A DNA stretch of 64,000 nt from Psychroflexus sediminis (lineage in GTDB: Bacteria > Bacteroidota > Bacteroidia > Flavobacteriales > Flavobacteriaceae). The notes beneath the pieces were generated by a model. It saw only the letters and a list, made by a program, of their open reading frames with translations, was not told where the DNA came from and searched no databases. A program made the translations under genes and the position numbers. This document shows positions 45,181 through 55,151 of the stretch, piece after piece. The stretch is taken from positions 212,210 to 276,209 of the forward strand of contig NZ_FNCW01000005.1 in assembly GCF_900099815.1 (NCBI RefSeq), read 5' to 3'. The first letter of the stretch is position 1, and every line of letters starts with the position of its first letter.

Positions 45181-48100
45181 TTACTCTTCTAATCTGATAT
45201 CTAATCCTAGACCTTTCAATTCGTGCATCAATACATTGAAAGATTCTGGTAATCCTGGTTCTGGCATAGGTTCACCTTTTACGATAGCTTCGTAAGTTTT
45301 GGCTCTACCAATCACATCATCAGATTTTACCGTCAAGATCTCTCTCAAGGTAGCAGAAGCTCCGTAAGCCTCGAGTGCCCAAACTTCCATCTCACCAAAA
45401 CGCTGTCCACCAAATTGTGCTTTACCACCAAGAGGCTGCTGCGTAATAAGAGAGTATGGTCCGATAGACCTGGCGTGCATCTTATCTTCAATCATATGTC
45501 CTAATTTCAACATATAGATTACACCAACGGTTGCTCGCTGGTCAAAACGCTCACCAGTACCTCCATCATAAAGATAAGTATGTCCGAATCTTGGAATACC
45601 AGCTTCGTCTGTCAGTTCGTTTATTTGATCTAAAGTAGCTCCGTCAAAAATTGGCGTCGCAAACTTTCTGCCTAACTTTTGTCCGGCCCATCCAAGAACG
45701 GTCTCATAAATCTGACCAATGTTCATACGGGATGGTACACCAAGTGGGTTCAATACGATATCAACCGGAGTTCCATCATCCAGGAATGGCATGTCCTCTT
45801 CTCTTACGATTTTAGCAACAATACCTTTGTTTCCGTGACGACCCGCCATCTTATCTCCTACTTTCAATTTACGCTTCTTAGCCACATAAATTTTAGCAAG
45901 TTTTAGAATACCGGAAGGGAGTTCGTCTCCAACAGTAATCGTAAACTTCTCTCTTCTCAGGTTACCCTGAAGATCGTTTTGTTTAATCTTGTAGTTGTGT
46001 AAAAGATCGGCTACCAATGCGTTGGTTGCTTTATCTGTAGTCCAGGTCCCTTTGGTTAGGTGACTGAAGTCTTCTACAGAATTCAGCATTTTAAGCGTAT
46101 ACTTTTTACCTTTTGGCAAGGTATCTTCACCTAAATCATTCTGAACACCCTGTGCCGTTTTACCGCCTACGATACTGAATAATTTTTCAATCAAACGGTT
46201 TCTTAGTTCTTCAAACTTCACCTGGTACTTGGCTTCCAAAGCATCAATCTCTTGCTTATCCTGAGCTCTCTTACGCTTATCCTTTACTGCTCTGGTAAAC
46301 AATTTCTTGTCTATCACAACCCCGTTAAGCGATGGAGAAGCTTTTAAGGAAGCATCTTTTACATCACCAGCTTTGTCACCAAAAATAGCTCTCAATAATT
46401 TCTCTTCCGGTGTAGGATCACTTTCGCCTTTAGGCGTAATCTTACCAATAAGGATATCTCCAGGCTTGATTTCTGCACCAATTCTGATCATACCATGCTC
46501 ATCCAAATCTTTTGTAGCTTCTTCAGAAACGTTTGGAATATCGCTGGTTAATTCTTCATTACCAAGTTTGGTATCTCTAACTTCTAAAGAATACTCATCG
46601 ATATGAACTGAAGTTAGAAGATCGTCTTTAACAACGCGTTCTGAAATAACGATAGCATCCTCAAAGTTGTAGCCTTTCCATGGCATAAAAGCCACCTTCA
46701 TATTTCTACCAAGAGCTAATTCACCATTATCTGTAGCATAACCTTCACAAAGAACCTGTCCTTTAGTCACTCTATCTCCTACTCTTACAATAGGTTTTAG
46801 GTTGATGGTGGAACCCTGGTTGGTTTTTCTGAATTTGATCAAGTCATAAGTTTTATCATCATCATCAAAACTTACCAGCTGCTCATCCTCTGTTCTGTCA
46901 TAAGAAATAATGATTTTTCTAGCATCTACATAACCCACAGTACCAGCACCTTCAGCGTTGATCAAAACTCTGGAATCCTGAGCAACACGTCTTTCCAGTC
47001 CGGTTCCCACGATAGGTGCATCCACTCTCAATAAAGGAAGTGCCTGACGCATCATGTTGGAGCCCATCAAAGCCCGGTTGGCATCATCATGTTCCAGGAA
47101 TGGAATCAATGAAGCCGAAATCGATGAAATCTGATTCGGAGCAACATCAATATAATCCACTTCTTTTGGATCTACAACAGGGAAATCACCTTCCATACGG
47201 GCAATAACACGTTCTGATGTCATTGTTCCGTCTTCAGCAACAGGAATATTCGCCTGTGCGATTAATTTGTTTTCTTCTTCTTCCGCAGAAAGATAAAGCG
47301 GCTCTGATTTAAAATCAATTTTACCATTTTCAACTTTACGGTAAGGAGTTTCAATGAATCCCATACTGTTTACTTTTCCGTAAACCGACATTGAGGAAAT
47401 CAATCCGATGTTTGGTCCTTCAGGAGTTTCAATAGGGCAAAGTCTTCCGTAGTGAGTATAGTGAACATCACGTACTTCGAAACCAGCTCTTTCTCTCGAT
47501 AAACCACCAGGTCCTAATGCCGAAAGCCTTCTTTTGTTGGTAAGCTCTGCCAAAGGATTGGTTTGATCCATAAATTGAGATAACTGGTTGGTCCCAAAGA
47601 AAGAATTAATTACAGAAGACAGGGTCTTCGCATTAATCAGGTCAATAGGTGTAAAGACTTCGTTATCTCTTACGTTCATTCGCTCTCTAATGGTTCTAGC
47701 CATTCTAGCCAGACCTACACCAAATTGCTGAGATAGCTGCTCACCTACAGTTCTAACACGACGGTTGGAAAGGTGATCAATATCATCAACTTCGGCCTTG
47801 GAGTTAACCAATTCGATAAGATACTTGATAATAGTAATGATGTCCAGCTTAGTAAGTACTTTGCTTTCCATGCTAATATCAAGACCTAGTTTTTTATTCA
47901 TTCTGTAACGACCAACTTCACCTAAATTGTAACGTTGATCTGAAAAGAACAATTTATCGATAATACCACGAGCTGTCTCTTCATCTGGCGGCTCAGCATT
48001 ACGCAATTGTCTGTAAATATGCTCTACCGCTTCTTTTTCAGAGTTGGTAGGATCTTTTTGCAAAGTGTTATATATAATAGCATAGTCACCGGTCAAATTA

Positions 48101-48993
48101 TCTTCCTTATGCAGTAAGATCGTTTTTGAACCCGTTTCTAAGATCTCCTCTATATGATCTTTTTCCAGAATGGTATCACGGTCTAATACGATTTCATTTC
48201 TCTCAATAGAGACCACTTCTCCGGTATCCTCATCTACGAAATCTTCATACCATGTATTCAATACTCTGGCAGCCAATTTACGGCCAAGATATTTTTTCAA
48301 TCCGGTTTTAGACACTTTCACCTCTTCTGCAAGGTCGAAAATCTCTAAAATATCTTTATCTCTTTCGAAGCCAATAGCTCTGAAAAGAGTGGTTACAGGT
48401 AATTTCTTCTTACGGTCTATGTAAGCATACATCACAGAATTGATATCTGTAGCAAATTCAATCCAAGATCCTTTAAAAGGAATTACTCTAGCTGAGTATA
48501 GCTTGGTTCCGTTGGCGTGAAAAGACTGGCCAAAGAAAACACCCGGGGATCTGTGTAACTGGGAGACAACAACACGTTCTGCTCCATTGATTACAAAAGT
48601 TCCGCTTGGGGTCATGTAAGGAATAGTTCCTAAATAGACATCCTGCACGATCGTCTCAAAATCTTCATGTTCTGGATCGGTGCAGTAAAGTTTTAATCTT
48701 GCCTTAAGAGGCACACTGTAGGTAAGCCCTCTTTCGATACATTCTTGTATAGAATAACGGGGAGGGTCTACAAAGTAATCTAAAAATTCAAGTACAAATT
48801 GATTTCTCGTATCTGTAATTGGGAAATTTTCTTGGAAGGTATTATATAATCCTTCGTTGGATCTTTCTTCTGGTTTGGTTTCAAGCTGAAAAAAATCTTG
48901 AAAAGATTTTACTTGGATATCCAGGAAATCTGGATAATCTGGCTTGTTTTTAACGGAAGAAAAACTAATTCGTTCATTATGCATTGCTAACAT
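45181..48993 (-). CDS. rpoB: RNA polymerase subunit beta
   Basis: 1270 residues with the standard beta order. The rifampicin region reads [20 protein letters not shown] and [16 protein letters not shown] [31 protein letters not shown], the [14 protein letters not shown] lysines and [20 protein letters not shown] at the C-terminus are also present. Ser in LSALGPGG and the intact DQTNPL suggest an ordinary rifampicin site. It follows rplL after a 159-nt gap with a long hairpin. MHNERIS (ATG at 48984) is an alternative start. Confidence 0.98.
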   Translation of the reverse strand: MLAMHNERISFSSVKNKPDYPDFLDIQVKSFQDFFQLETKPEERSNEGLYNTFQENFPITDTRNQFVLEFLDYFVDPPRYSIQECIERGLTYSVPLKARLKLYCTDPEHEDFETIVQDVYLGTIPYMTPSGTFVINGAERVVVSQLHRSPGVFFGQSFHANGTKLYSARVIPFKGSWIEFATDINSVMYAYIDRKKKLPVTTLFRAIGFERDKDILEIFDLAEEVKVSKTGLKKYLGRKLAARVLNTWYEDFVDEDTGEVVSIERNEIVLDRDTILEKDHIEEILETGSKTILLHKEDNLTGDYAIIYNTLQKDPTNSEKEAVEHIYRQLRNAEPPDEETARGIIDKLFFSDQRYNLGEVGRYRMNKKLGLDISMESKVLTKLDIITIIKYLIELVNSKAEVDDIDHLSNRRVRTVGEQLSQQFGVGLARMARTIRERMNVRDNEVFTPIDLINAKTLSSVINSFFGTNQLSQFMDQTNPLAELTNKRRLSALGPGGLSRERAGFEVRDVHYTHYGRLCPIETPEGPNIGLISSMSVYGKVNSMGFIETPYRKVENGKIDFKSEPLYLSAEEEENKLIAQANIPVAEDGTMTSERVIARMEGDFPVVDPKEVDYIDVAPNQISSISASLIPFLEHDDANRALMGSNMMRQALPLLRVDAPIVGTGLERRVAQDSRVLINAEGAGTVGYVDARKIIISYDRTEDEQLVSFDDDDKTYDLIKFRKTNQGSTINLKPIVRVGDRVTKGQVLCEGYATDNGELALGRNMKVAFMPWKGYNFEDAIVISERVVKDDLLTSVHIDEYSLEVRDTKLGNEELTSDIPNVSEEATKDLDEHGMIRIGAEIKPGDILIGKITPKGESDPTPEEKLLRAIFGDKAGDVKDASLKASPSLNGVVIDKKLFTRAVKDKRKRAQDKQEIDALEAKYQVKFEELRNRLIEKLFSIVGGKTAQGVQNDLGEDTLPKGKKYTLKMLNSVEDFSHLTKGTWTTDKATNALVADLLHNYKIKQNDLQGNLRREKFTITVGDELPSGILKLAKIYVAKKRKLKVGDKMAGRHGNKGIVAKIVREEDMPFLDDGTPVDIVLNPLGVPSRMNIGQIYETVLGWAGQKLGRKFATPIFDGATLDQINELTDEAGIPRFGHTYLYDGGTGERFDQRATVGVIYMLKLGHMIEDKMHARSIGPYSLITQQPLGGKAQFGGQRFGEMEVWALEAYGASATLREILTVKSDDVIGRAKTYEAIVKGEPMPEPGLPESFNVLMHELKGLGLDIRLEE

Positions 48994-49072
48994 CTAAGAA
49001 AGATTTTAATGCTTTGAATTCAATGAAAATTCATCAGCAATATTAACTTATAAAAAGTAAAATAAACACGTC

Positions 49073-49129
49073 GCGTATAGATACGCAAAATGGTTTAGAC
49101 CTACAAGACTAAATCTTGTGGTCTAAACC
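49073..49129 (-). promoter_or_regulatory. Long stem-loop in the rplL-rpoB gap
   Basis: GGTTTAGACCTACAAGA (49092-49108) pairs with TCTTGTGGTCTAAACC (49114-49129): 16 pairs with one bulge and a 5-nt loop. A second palindrome, GCGTATAGATACGC (49073-49086), lies just downstream. No T-tract follows on the minus strand. It sits where E. coli has an attenuator and RNase III site. Confidence 0.65.
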
Positions 49130-49152
49130 TGGTATTCTAAGTGTGAGTGAGC

Positions 49153-49530
49153 TTACTTAAGCTCAACCTCAGCACCTGCTTCTTCTAGTTGTGCTTTAAG
49201 CGCTTCAGCTTCGTCTTTAGCAACACCTTCCTTAACTGGAGCTGGTGCACCGTCAACCAATGCTTTTGCATCTTTAAGACCTAAACCTGTCAATTCTTTT
49301 ACAAGTTTAACAACTGCTAGTTTAGAACCACCTGGGGCTTTCAAAATTACGTCGAATTCTGATTGCTCTTCAGCTTCTTCACCACCACCAGCAGCACCGC
49401 CACCAGCAACAGCTACTGCAGCAGCAGCAGGCTCTATACCATATTCTTCTTTTAAAATATCAGCTAACTCATTTACCTCTTTAACAGTAAGGTTAACCAA
49501 TTGTTCTGCGAAATCTTTTAATTCTGCCAT
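49153..49530 (-). CDS. rplL: 50S ribosomal protein bL12 (L7/L12)
   Basis: Stalk protein that recruits translation GTPases, 125 residues. It has an N-terminal dimerisation helix ([20 protein letters not shown]) and an Ala/Gly hinge (about residues 34-52). The C-terminal domain contains [17 protein letters not shown] and [14 protein letters not shown]. It follows rplJ by 45 nt. Confidence 0.97.
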   Translation of the reverse strand: MAELKDFAEQLVNLTVKEVNELADILKEEYGIEPAAAAVAVAGGGAAGGGEEAEEQSEFDVILKAPGGSKLAVVKLVKELTGLGLKDAKALVDGAPAPVKEGVAKDEAEALKAQLEEAGAEVELK

Positions 49531-49575
49531 TTTCTATCGTTTTAGTGTAATTTAATATTAGTAATTAGTGCGTGT

Positions 49576-50097
49576 TTATTCTTCTCTTTGTGAAAGTGTT
49601 TTAAGGATTCCAGAAAGTTTACCACCACCTGACTTAAGTGCGGATACAACGTTTTTGGCTGGGGATTGTAACAATCCGATGATATCTCCTATAACTTCTT
49701 CTTTAGACTTGATATCTACTAAAGCATCTAGGTTTTCATCTCCAACGTATACGGATTCTGAAACATAAGCCCCTTTCAAAATAGGCTTTTCATTTTTCTT
49801 TCTAAAGTTTTTAATCACTTTAGCTGGAGCATTTCCAGTTTCGGAAAGCATGATCGATGTACTTCCTTTCAAAGTACCTGTCAGCTCACCAAAATCTTTA
49901 TCTGTACTTTCCATAGCCTTGGCCAGGAGAGTATTTTTAACTACCATCAACTTAACGTCTGCCTTAAAGCAAGCACGTCTTAAGTCTGAAGTTAAGGATG
50001 CATTCAATCCTGAAATATCTGCTAAATATACATTTGATGAATCTGCTAACTTAGTAGTTAAATCTTTTATTACTATAGATTTCTCTTCTCTTGTCAT
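49576..50097 (-). CDS. rplJ: 50S ribosomal protein uL10
   Basis: Base of the ribosomal stalk, 173 residues, starting MTREEKSIVIKDLTTKLADS, then NVYLADISGLNA and KVIKNFRKKN. The C-terminal helix binds L7/L12 dimers. Only 9 nt separate it from rplA, so there is no room for the long L10 leader seen ahead of rplJ in E. coli. Confidence 0.97.
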   Translation of the reverse strand: MTREEKSIVIKDLTTKLADSSNVYLADISGLNASLTSDLRRACFKADVKLMVVKNTLLAKAMESTDKDFGELTGTLKGSTSIMLSETGNAPAKVIKNFRKKNEKPILKGAYVSESVYVGDENLDALVDIKSKEEVIGDIIGLLQSPAKNVVSALKSGGGKLSGILKTLSQREE

Positions 50098-50106
50098 AAC
50101 TTAAAA

Positions 50107-50805
50107 TTATTGCTCGGTAAATCGTTTCGTATCGATTTCAATACTTGGACTCATTGTAGAAGCGATATGGATACTTTTAATATAAGTTCCTTTCACTACC
50201 TGAGGCTTAAGCTTGACGAGCGTCGTTAGTAATTCTCTTGCATTTCCAGCAATTTTTTCTGCGTCGAAGGATACTTTACCAACAGCAGCATGAACGATTC
50301 CGGTTTTATCAACTTTAAAGTCGATTTTACCAGCTTTCACATCAGAAACTGCTTTGGCGATATCCATGGTTACCGTACCGGTTTTAGGGTTAGGCATAAG
50401 TCCTCGCGGACCTAATACTCTACCTAAGGGACCTAATTTACCCATAACACTTGGCATGGTGACAATCACATCAACATCTGTCCAACCGCCTTTGATTTTC
50501 TCCAGGTATTCGTCTAAACCGACGTAATCTGCACCAGCTTCTTCAGCTTCTTTAGCTTTATCCGGAGTAACAAGAGCCAAGACTTTGACATCTTTACCAG
50601 TTCCGTGAGGTAAGGTTACAACGCCACGAACCATCTGATTAGCTTTTCTAGGGTCGACGTTAAGTCTTACAGCCAAATCAACAGATTCGTCGAAATTAGC
50701 GTAAGCTACATCTTTCAATAAAGCAGAGGCATCAGCTACTGAATAAGTCCTTGACTCATCCACTTTACCTTGTGCTTCTTTTTGCTTTTTAGTTATTTTT
50801 GCCAT
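50107..50805 (-). CDS. rplA: 50S ribosomal protein uL1
   Basis: Forms the L1 stalk at the ribosomal E site, 232 residues. It has [20 protein letters not shown], then [32 protein letters not shown] and [19 protein letters not shown]. It lies between rplK (15 nt) and rplJ (9 nt). Confidence 0.97.
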   Translation of the reverse strand: MAKITKKQKEAQGKVDESRTYSVADASALLKDVAYANFDESVDLAVRLNVDPRKANQMVRGVVTLPHGTGKDVKVLALVTPDKAKEAEEAGADYVGLDEYLEKIKGGWTDVDVIVTMPSVMGKLGPLGRVLGPRGLMPNPKTGTVTMDIAKAVSDVKAGKIDFKVDKTGIVHAAVGKVSFDAEKIAGNARELLTTLVKLKPQVVKGTYIKSIHIASTMSPSIEIDTKRFTEQ

Positions 50806-50820
50806 GTTAATTTCGTTTTT

Positions 50821-51258
50821 TTAGAATGGTGCATTACCTTTTACAGTTATACCCATAGATCTTGCTGTTCCAGCAACCATCTTCATTGCCGATTCTGTTG
50901 TAAATGCATTTAAATCCTGCATCTTATCTTCAGCTATCGCTTTCACCTGATCCCAGGTTACAGAACCAATCTTTTTTGTGTTAGGTTCACCAGATCCTTT
51001 CTTTAGTTTTGATGCTTCCATCAACTGAACTGCTGCAGGTGGTGTCTTAATAATAAAATCAAAAGACTTATCCTTGTATACTGTAATTTCTACAGGAAGG
51101 ATTTTTCCACTCTTATCTTGTGTTCTACCATTGAATTGTTTACAAAATTCCATGATATTCACACCAGCAGCACCCAAAGCAGGTCCAACTGGAGGGGATG
51201 GGTTTGCTGCACCACCTCGTACCTGGAGTTTTACTACTTTACTTACTTCTTTTGCCAT
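50821..51258 (-). CDS. rplK: 50S ribosomal protein uL11
   Basis: Part of the GTPase-associated centre, 145 residues. [20 protein letters not shown] is the N-terminal domain with its Pro-rich turn. [16 protein letters not shown] and the RNA-binding C-terminal domain ([28 protein letters not shown]) follow. It lies 74 nt after nusG. Confidence 0.97.
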   Translation of the reverse strand: MAKEVSKVVKLQVRGGAANPSPPVGPALGAAGVNIMEFCKQFNGRTQDKSGKILPVEITVYKDKSFDFIIKTPPAAVQLMEASKLKKGSGEPNTKKIGSVTWDQVKAIAEDKMQDLNAFTTESAMKMVAGTARSMGITVKGNAPF

Positions 51259-51332
51259 TTTTCAAAATTTAGTTGAATTGTTTTCAGTGGGAAGCATTAT
51301 GTTTAAAAACAACTCTATATTATATGTAACAT

Positions 51333-51884
51333 TTAAATTTTCTCTACTTGCATATAGCTAAGTTCTACCGGCGTTTTACGACCAAAGATCTTAACCATAA
51401 CCTGCAGCTTTCTCTTATCTTCATTGATCTTTTCAATAGTTCCTGTGAAACTGTTGAAAGGTCCGTCAACTACTTTTACAGACTCTCCTATGCTAAAAGG
51501 TATGGCGACATTTTCTTTCTGAACAGAAAGCTGATCTACTTTACCCAGCATTCTGTTGACCTCTGATTTACGCATCGGTACCGGCTCACCTCTCTTGGTT
51601 TCACCCAGAAAACCTATAACGCCATTCACGCCTTTGATCACGTGACCAACTTCACCTTCCAGATTGGCATTCACCATAATATAACCCGGGAAATAAACCT
51701 TCTCTTTGTTGATCTTCTTTCCATTACGGATTTGAACAACATTCTCTGTAGGAACAAGTATATCATCCACATAGTCACTGAGACCCTGGTGAGAAATCTC
51801 TTTCTCGATGTAGTCTTTAACTTTGTTTTCAGAACCACTGATGGCTCTGACGACATACCATTTTTTTAAACCTGTCTCAGACAT
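51333..51884 (-). CDS. nusG: Transcription termination/antitermination protein NusG
   Basis: 183 residues with an NGN domain (KKWYVVRAISGSENKVKDYI, VYFPGYIMVNANL) that binds the polymerase clamp. The C-terminal KOW domain (SIGESVKVVDGPFNSFTGTI) contacts Rho or S10. It starts 3 nt after secE. Confidence 0.97.
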   Translation of the reverse strand: MSETGLKKWYVVRAISGSENKVKDYIEKEISHQGLSDYVDDILVPTENVVQIRNGKKINKEKVYFPGYIMVNANLEGEVGHVIKGVNGVIGFLGETKRGEPVPMRKSEVNRMLGKVDQLSVQKENVAIPFSIGESVKVVDGPFNSFTGTIEKINEDKRKLQVMVKIFGRKTPVELSYMQVEKI

Positions 51885-51887
51885 GAA

Positions 51888-52085
51888 TTATGATTTAACC
51901 CAATTAAAATATTGCTTCACTGCTGAACTAAACACTTCATCCACTCCCCAAATAGCAAGTGAAAAAAGAATTGAAAACACAGCTACAATCACCATGAGTT
52001 TTTGTCCTTCAGCCCATGTAGGCCAAGTCACATGATTCTTTAACTCATTGTAAGACTCGCTTACATAATTTATAATATTCGACAT
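51888..52085 (-). CDS. secE: Preprotein translocase subunit SecE
   Basis: 65 residues from the ATG at 52085: MSNIINYVSESYNELKNHVT, then WPTWAEGQKLM and a single membrane helix VIVAVFSILFSLAIWGV. This is the short one-helix form. A longer reading frame to 52199 runs through the tRNA-Trp gene and is rejected. It lies 14 nt after tRNA-Trp. Confidence 0.95.
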   Translation of the reverse strand: MSNIINYVSESYNELKNHVTWPTWAEGQKLMVIVAVFSILFSLAIWGVDEVFSSAVKQYFNWVKS

Positions 52086-52099
52086 CTCTTTAAGATTTG

Positions 52100-52172
52100 C
52101 ACGGGTTGAGAGGCTCGAACTCCCGACACCTGGTTTTGGAGACCAGTGCTCTACCAACTGAGCTAAACCCGT
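52100..52172 (-). tRNA. tRNA-Trp (anticodon CCA)
   Basis: A full cloverleaf on the minus strand: acceptor ACGGGTT/AACCCGT, D arm from TAGCTCAGTTGG, anticodon loop CTCCAAA with CCA, and T loop GTTCGAGCC. The 3' CCA is not fully encoded. It lies between tuf and secE. Confidence 0.95.
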
Positions 52173-52239
52173 AAATATTTCATTTTTTAGAGCGTGCAAA
52201 GAAACAAAATTTCTTTCAGATAAAAAAGGAAATTTAAAA

Positions 52240-52274
52240 AGTTAAGGTATCCACCGATGGCGAACACCTTAACT
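52240..52274 (-). terminator. Hairpin after tuf
   Basis: AGTTAAGGT and ACCTTAACT pair over 9 bases with a 17-nt loop that itself contains CCACCGATGG. The minus strand continues TTTTTAAA. It lies 25 nt past the tuf stop and before tRNA-Trp, so it may be a terminator or a partial attenuator between tuf and secE-nusG. Confidence 0.65.
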
Positions 52275-52298
52275 GATTTAAAACTTTATTCTAAAGAA

Positions 52299-53483
52299 TT
52301 AAAGTATTTCTGTAACCTGTCCAGCACCAACTGTACGACCTCCTTCACGAATTGCAAATCTTAAACCAACGTTAAGTGCAATAGGCTGAATCAAATCAAC
52401 AGTAATTGTTAGGTTATCACCAGGCATTACCATTTCTACTCCTTCTGGAAGGTTGATAGTACCAGTAACATCTGTAGTTCTAACATAGAACTGTGGTCTG
52501 TAGTTATTGTGGAATGGAGTGTGACGTCCACCTTCTTCTTTTTTCAGGATATAAACCTCAGCTTTGAATTTTCCGTGTGGCTTGATAGATCCTGGCTTAG
52601 CGATAACCATACCTCTTGAGATCTGGCTCTTTTCAATACCTCTTAACAAGATACCTACATTATCACCAGCTTCTCCTCTATCAAGAATCTTACGGAACAT
52701 TTCAACTCCAGTAATCGTTGATTTCAAGTTTTCAGCTCCCATACCGTTGATCTCAACAGGATCTCCAGTGTTAGCAACACCTGTTTCAATACGTCCGGTT
52801 GCAACTGTACCACGACCTGTAATTGAGAATACATCTTCAATCGGCATTAAGAAATCTTTCTCAACATCTCTTTCTGGAAGTTCGATATAGTCATCAACTG
52901 CTTCCATCAAATCAAGAACAGTTTTAGACCATTTCTCATCACCTTCCAAAGCACCAAGTGCAGAACCTGAAATTACAGGCGCATTGTCACCATCATATTC
53001 GTAGAAAGAAAGCAAGTCTCTTACTTCCATTTCAACTAGCTCAAGAAGCTCCTCATCATCAACAAGGTCAACCTTGTTTAGGAAAGTAACAATTCTTGGA
53101 ATACCAACCTGACGTCCCAATAAGATATGCTCACGAGTTTGTGGCATTGGACCATCAGTAGCAGCAACAACAAGAATAGCACCGTCCATTTGAGCAGCAC
53201 CAGTAACCATGTTCTTTACATAATCGGCGTGACCTGGACAGTCAACGTGAGCATAGTGACGATTTGCAGTTTGATATTCAACGTGAGAAGAGTTAATAGT
53301 AATACCACGCTCTTTTTCCTCAGGTGCGTTATCAATTTGATCAAAAGCACTAGCTTCAGAATATCCAGCATCAGCCATTACTTTTGTAATAGCAGCTGTA
53401 AGTGTAGTTTTTCCGTGATCGACGTGTCCAATAGTACCTATGTTTAGGTGCGGTTTGGAACGATCAAAATTTTCCTTTGCCAT
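52299..53483 (-). CDS. tuf: Elongation factor Tu
   Basis: 394 residues. Motifs: [14 protein letters not shown] (G1), RGITINSSH (G2), [20 protein letters not shown] (G3), NKVDLVDD (G4) and SGSALGAL (G5), followed by the two beta-barrel domains ending with [13 protein letters not shown]. It lies directly after four tRNA genes and before tRNA-Trp/secE. Confidence 0.98.
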   Translation of the reverse strand: MAKENFDRSKPHLNIGTIGHVDHGKTTLTAAITKVMADAGYSEASAFDQIDNAPEEKERGITINSSHVEYQTANRHYAHVDCPGHADYVKNMVTGAAQMDGAILVVAATDGPMPQTREHILLGRQVGIPRIVTFLNKVDLVDDEELLELVEMEVRDLLSFYEYDGDNAPVISGSALGALEGDEKWSKTVLDLMEAVDDYIELPERDVEKDFLMPIEDVFSITGRGTVATGRIETGVANTGDPVEINGMGAENLKSTITGVEMFRKILDRGEAGDNVGILLRGIEKSQISRGMVIAKPGSIKPHGKFKAEVYILKKEEGGRHTPFHNNYRPQFYVRTTDVTGTINLPEGVEMVMPGDNLTITVDLIQPIALNVGLRFAIREGGRTVGAGQVTEIL

Positions 53484-53575
53484 AGTAGTAATTATTTAAT
53501 CTTAGTTATATATTAGTGTTAATGTTTATAACAACATAAAAAGCCAACAAAACCAGGTTTTGAGACTTAAAATTG

Positions 53576-53647
53576 AGCCAACGACGAGAATTGAACTCGT
53601 GACCTTTTCCTTACCAAGGAAACGCTCTACCCCTGAGCTACGTCGGC
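53576..53647 (-). tRNA. tRNA-Thr (anticodon GGT)
   Basis: Acceptor GCCGACG/CGTTGGC (one G-U), anticodon loop TTGGTAA between TTTCC and GGAAA, T loop GTTCAATTC. It is last of the four tRNAs before tuf. Confidence 0.94.
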
Positions 53648-53675
53648 ATTCAGAAATTTGCATCTTAAAAAATAG

Positions 53676-53748
53676 AGCGGAAGACCGGGTTCGAACCGGC
53701 GACATTCAGCTTGGAAGGCTGACGCTCTACCAACTGAGCTACTTCCGC
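53676..53748 (-). tRNA. tRNA-Gly (anticodon TCC)
   Basis: Acceptor GCGGAAG/CTTCCGC, anticodon loop CTTCCAA with TCC, T arm CCGGTTCGAACCCGG. It lies 28 nt upstream of tRNA-Thr(GGT) in the transcript. Confidence 0.95.
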
Positions 53749-53796
53749 TTATTTAATTCAATATGTCAATGCAAAGCCTGATGTTATCCGACTCGG

Positions 53797-53881
53797 TGGT
53801 GGGGAGAGCAGGATTCGAACCTGCGAAGGTAAAACCAACAGATTTACAGTCTGTCCTCGTTGGCCGCTTGAGTATCTCCCC
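53797..53881 (-). tRNA. tRNA-Tyr (anticodon GTA), CCA encoded
   Basis: A class II tRNA with a long variable arm. Acceptor GGGGAGA/TCTCCCC, anticodon loop CTGTAAA with GTA, T arm GCAGGTTCGAATCCTGC. Unlike its neighbours, the terminal CCA is encoded. Confidence 0.95.
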
Positions 53882-54005
53882 AATTAATCTGATAAATGAA
53901 CCTGCAAAGGGACTACCCTCATCTTCGTCCGGGAACGATTTCTCGCCCCAAACTTTTAAGCTCTAAATACCATTAAAGAATATAATGAACTTCACTACAT
54001 CCTTG

Positions 54006-54079
54006 AGCCGATGGAGGGACTCGAACCCACGACCTGCTGATTACAAATCAGCTGCTCTAGCCAGCTGAGCTACATCGGC
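54006..54079 (-). tRNA. tRNA-Thr (anticodon TGT)
   Basis: Acceptor GCCGATG/CATCGGC, anticodon loop TTTGTAA with TGT, T arm GTGGGTTCGAGTCCCTC. It is first tRNA of the tuf cluster. The 124-nt spacer to tRNA-Tyr (53882-54005) shows no gene. Confidence 0.95.
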
Positions 54080-54117
54080 TTTTCAGTATGTCAAACGCTA
54101 CTTTTCGTAACGGGTTG

Positions 54118-54125
54118 CAAATATA
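54118..54125 (-). promoter_or_regulatory. Candidate -7 promoter element of the tRNA-tuf cluster
   Basis: Minus-strand TATATTTG matches TAnnTTTG, 38 nt before the first tRNA. Confidence 0.55.
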
Positions 54126-54201
54126 AAACGAATATTGGTATCTGAAAATTATTTGTTACTTTTTTTCTGAAATTTAATCGAAATGTTTTTCATCTGGAAA
54201 A

Positions 54202-55098
54202 TCATTCCTCTTCCCGCCTTAAAGATCTGGGATGTGCCGCCGCATGTGCCCTGCTCAACTCCTTAAAATTGGAGTGCGTATAAACCTCGGTGGAGGCGAG
54301 GCTACTGTGCCCCAACAAATCCTTGATCGCGGTAATCTCAGCTCCTTTTTCAAGCAGATGGGTTGCAAATGCATGCCTTAGTAAATGCGGACTTAATTTC
54401 TCCTTGGTAGATACCTTTTTGAAATACGTATTCACCGTTCTATACACCAGATTCGGATAGATGGGCTTACCGCTTTGGGTCACAAATAACTTCCGGGTTT
54501 CAGGAGATAAAGACTGCCTTGCTTTTATGTAATCCCGGATCAAACCTAATGATGTCTGGAGCAAAGGAAGAATTCTTTCCTTATTGCGCTTTCCAAGTAC
54601 TTTTATTTGATTTTGCGCAAAGTCAACTGAAGTAAGATTCAAATCTATCAGTTCCTGCCTGCGCATACCCGTTGAATAAAGCAATTCGATTATCAGGTGA
54701 TCTCTCAAGCCCTCAAAACTGGAATCCTCAAAATAATCTGAAATCTTCTGAAGCTCAAGCACAGAAAAGCTGTCCTGTTCGCGCCTGGGCAGTTTTAAGG
54801 ATTTATGCTGAAGCATCGGATTCACCTCTATCGCTTTTACCTTCAGAAGAAACCTGAAAAAGGTTTTTAAGCTTGACAGCTTACGGTTGATGGTCTTATG
54901 GGTCAGGTCTTTATCTACAAAACTGACAATCCATTGTCTTATCATGGGATAATTGACTTCTGTAAAATCATCTGTTTGGTACTTTTCAATAAGAAATGAT
55001 TGAAACTGACTTAAATCTGAAGCATAAGACGTCAGGGTATGCTGAGCATACTTTTTCTCCAGCTGAAGATAATCCAGAAAAGCATTGATGTACTCCAT
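54202..55098 (-). CDS. xerC: Tyrosine recombinase XerC
   Basis: Resolves chromosome dimers at dif with XerD. The 298 residues have an N-terminal SAM-like core-binding domain (FLDYLQLEKKYAQHTLTSY). The catalytic domain carries Arg in YSTGMRRQELIDL, His-x-x-Arg in LSPHLLRHAFATHLLE, His in LGHSS and nucleophile Tyr in STEVYTHSN. The standard length and absence of cargo genes argue for the housekeeping enzyme rather than an integrase. XerD is the alternative name. Confidence 0.9.
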   Translation of the reverse strand: MEYINAFLDYLQLEKKYAQHTLTSYASDLSQFQSFLIEKYQTDDFTEVNYPMIRQWIVSFVDKDLTHKTINRKLSSLKTFFRFLLKVKAIEVNPMLQHKSLKLPRREQDSFSVLELQKISDYFEDSSFEGLRDHLIIELLYSTGMRRQELIDLNLTSVDFAQNQIKVLGKRNKERILPLLQTSLGLIRDYIKARQSLSPETRKLFVTQSGKPIYPNLVYRTVNTYFKKVSTKEKLSPHLLRHAFATHLLEKGAEITAIKDLLGHSSLASTEVYTHSNFKELSRAHAAAHPRSLRREEE

Positions 55099-55103
55099 AA
55101 AAA

Positions 55104-55130
55104 AACCATGTGCTGAAAAAACACATGGTT
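55104..55130 (-). terminator. Terminator of the acyl-CoA dehydrogenase gene, abutting xerC
   Basis: AACCATGTG and CACATGGTT form a perfect 9-bp stem with a 9-nt loop, followed on the minus strand by TTTTTT. The T-tract ends directly at the xerC ATG, so the hairpin also occupies the xerC leader. Confidence 0.75.
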
Positions 55131-55131
55131 A

Positions 55132-55139
55132 CAAATTTA
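55132..55139 (-). promoter_or_regulatory. Candidate -7 promoter element for xerC
   Basis: Minus-strand TAAATTTG matches TAnnTTTG, 33 nt before the xerC ATG and just upstream of the hairpin. Confidence 0.45.
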
Positions 55140-55151
55140 TTATAAATAAGT

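Noticed and set aside
51888..52199. 103-residue reading of SecE
   Set aside because: The extra N-terminus is translated tRNA-Trp. The SecE start at 52085 is the family start.
54202..55098. Integrase of a genomic island at the tRNA cluster
   Set aside because: Length and motifs are those of XerC. There are no cargo genes, no repeated tRNA 3' end and no atypical composition next to it.
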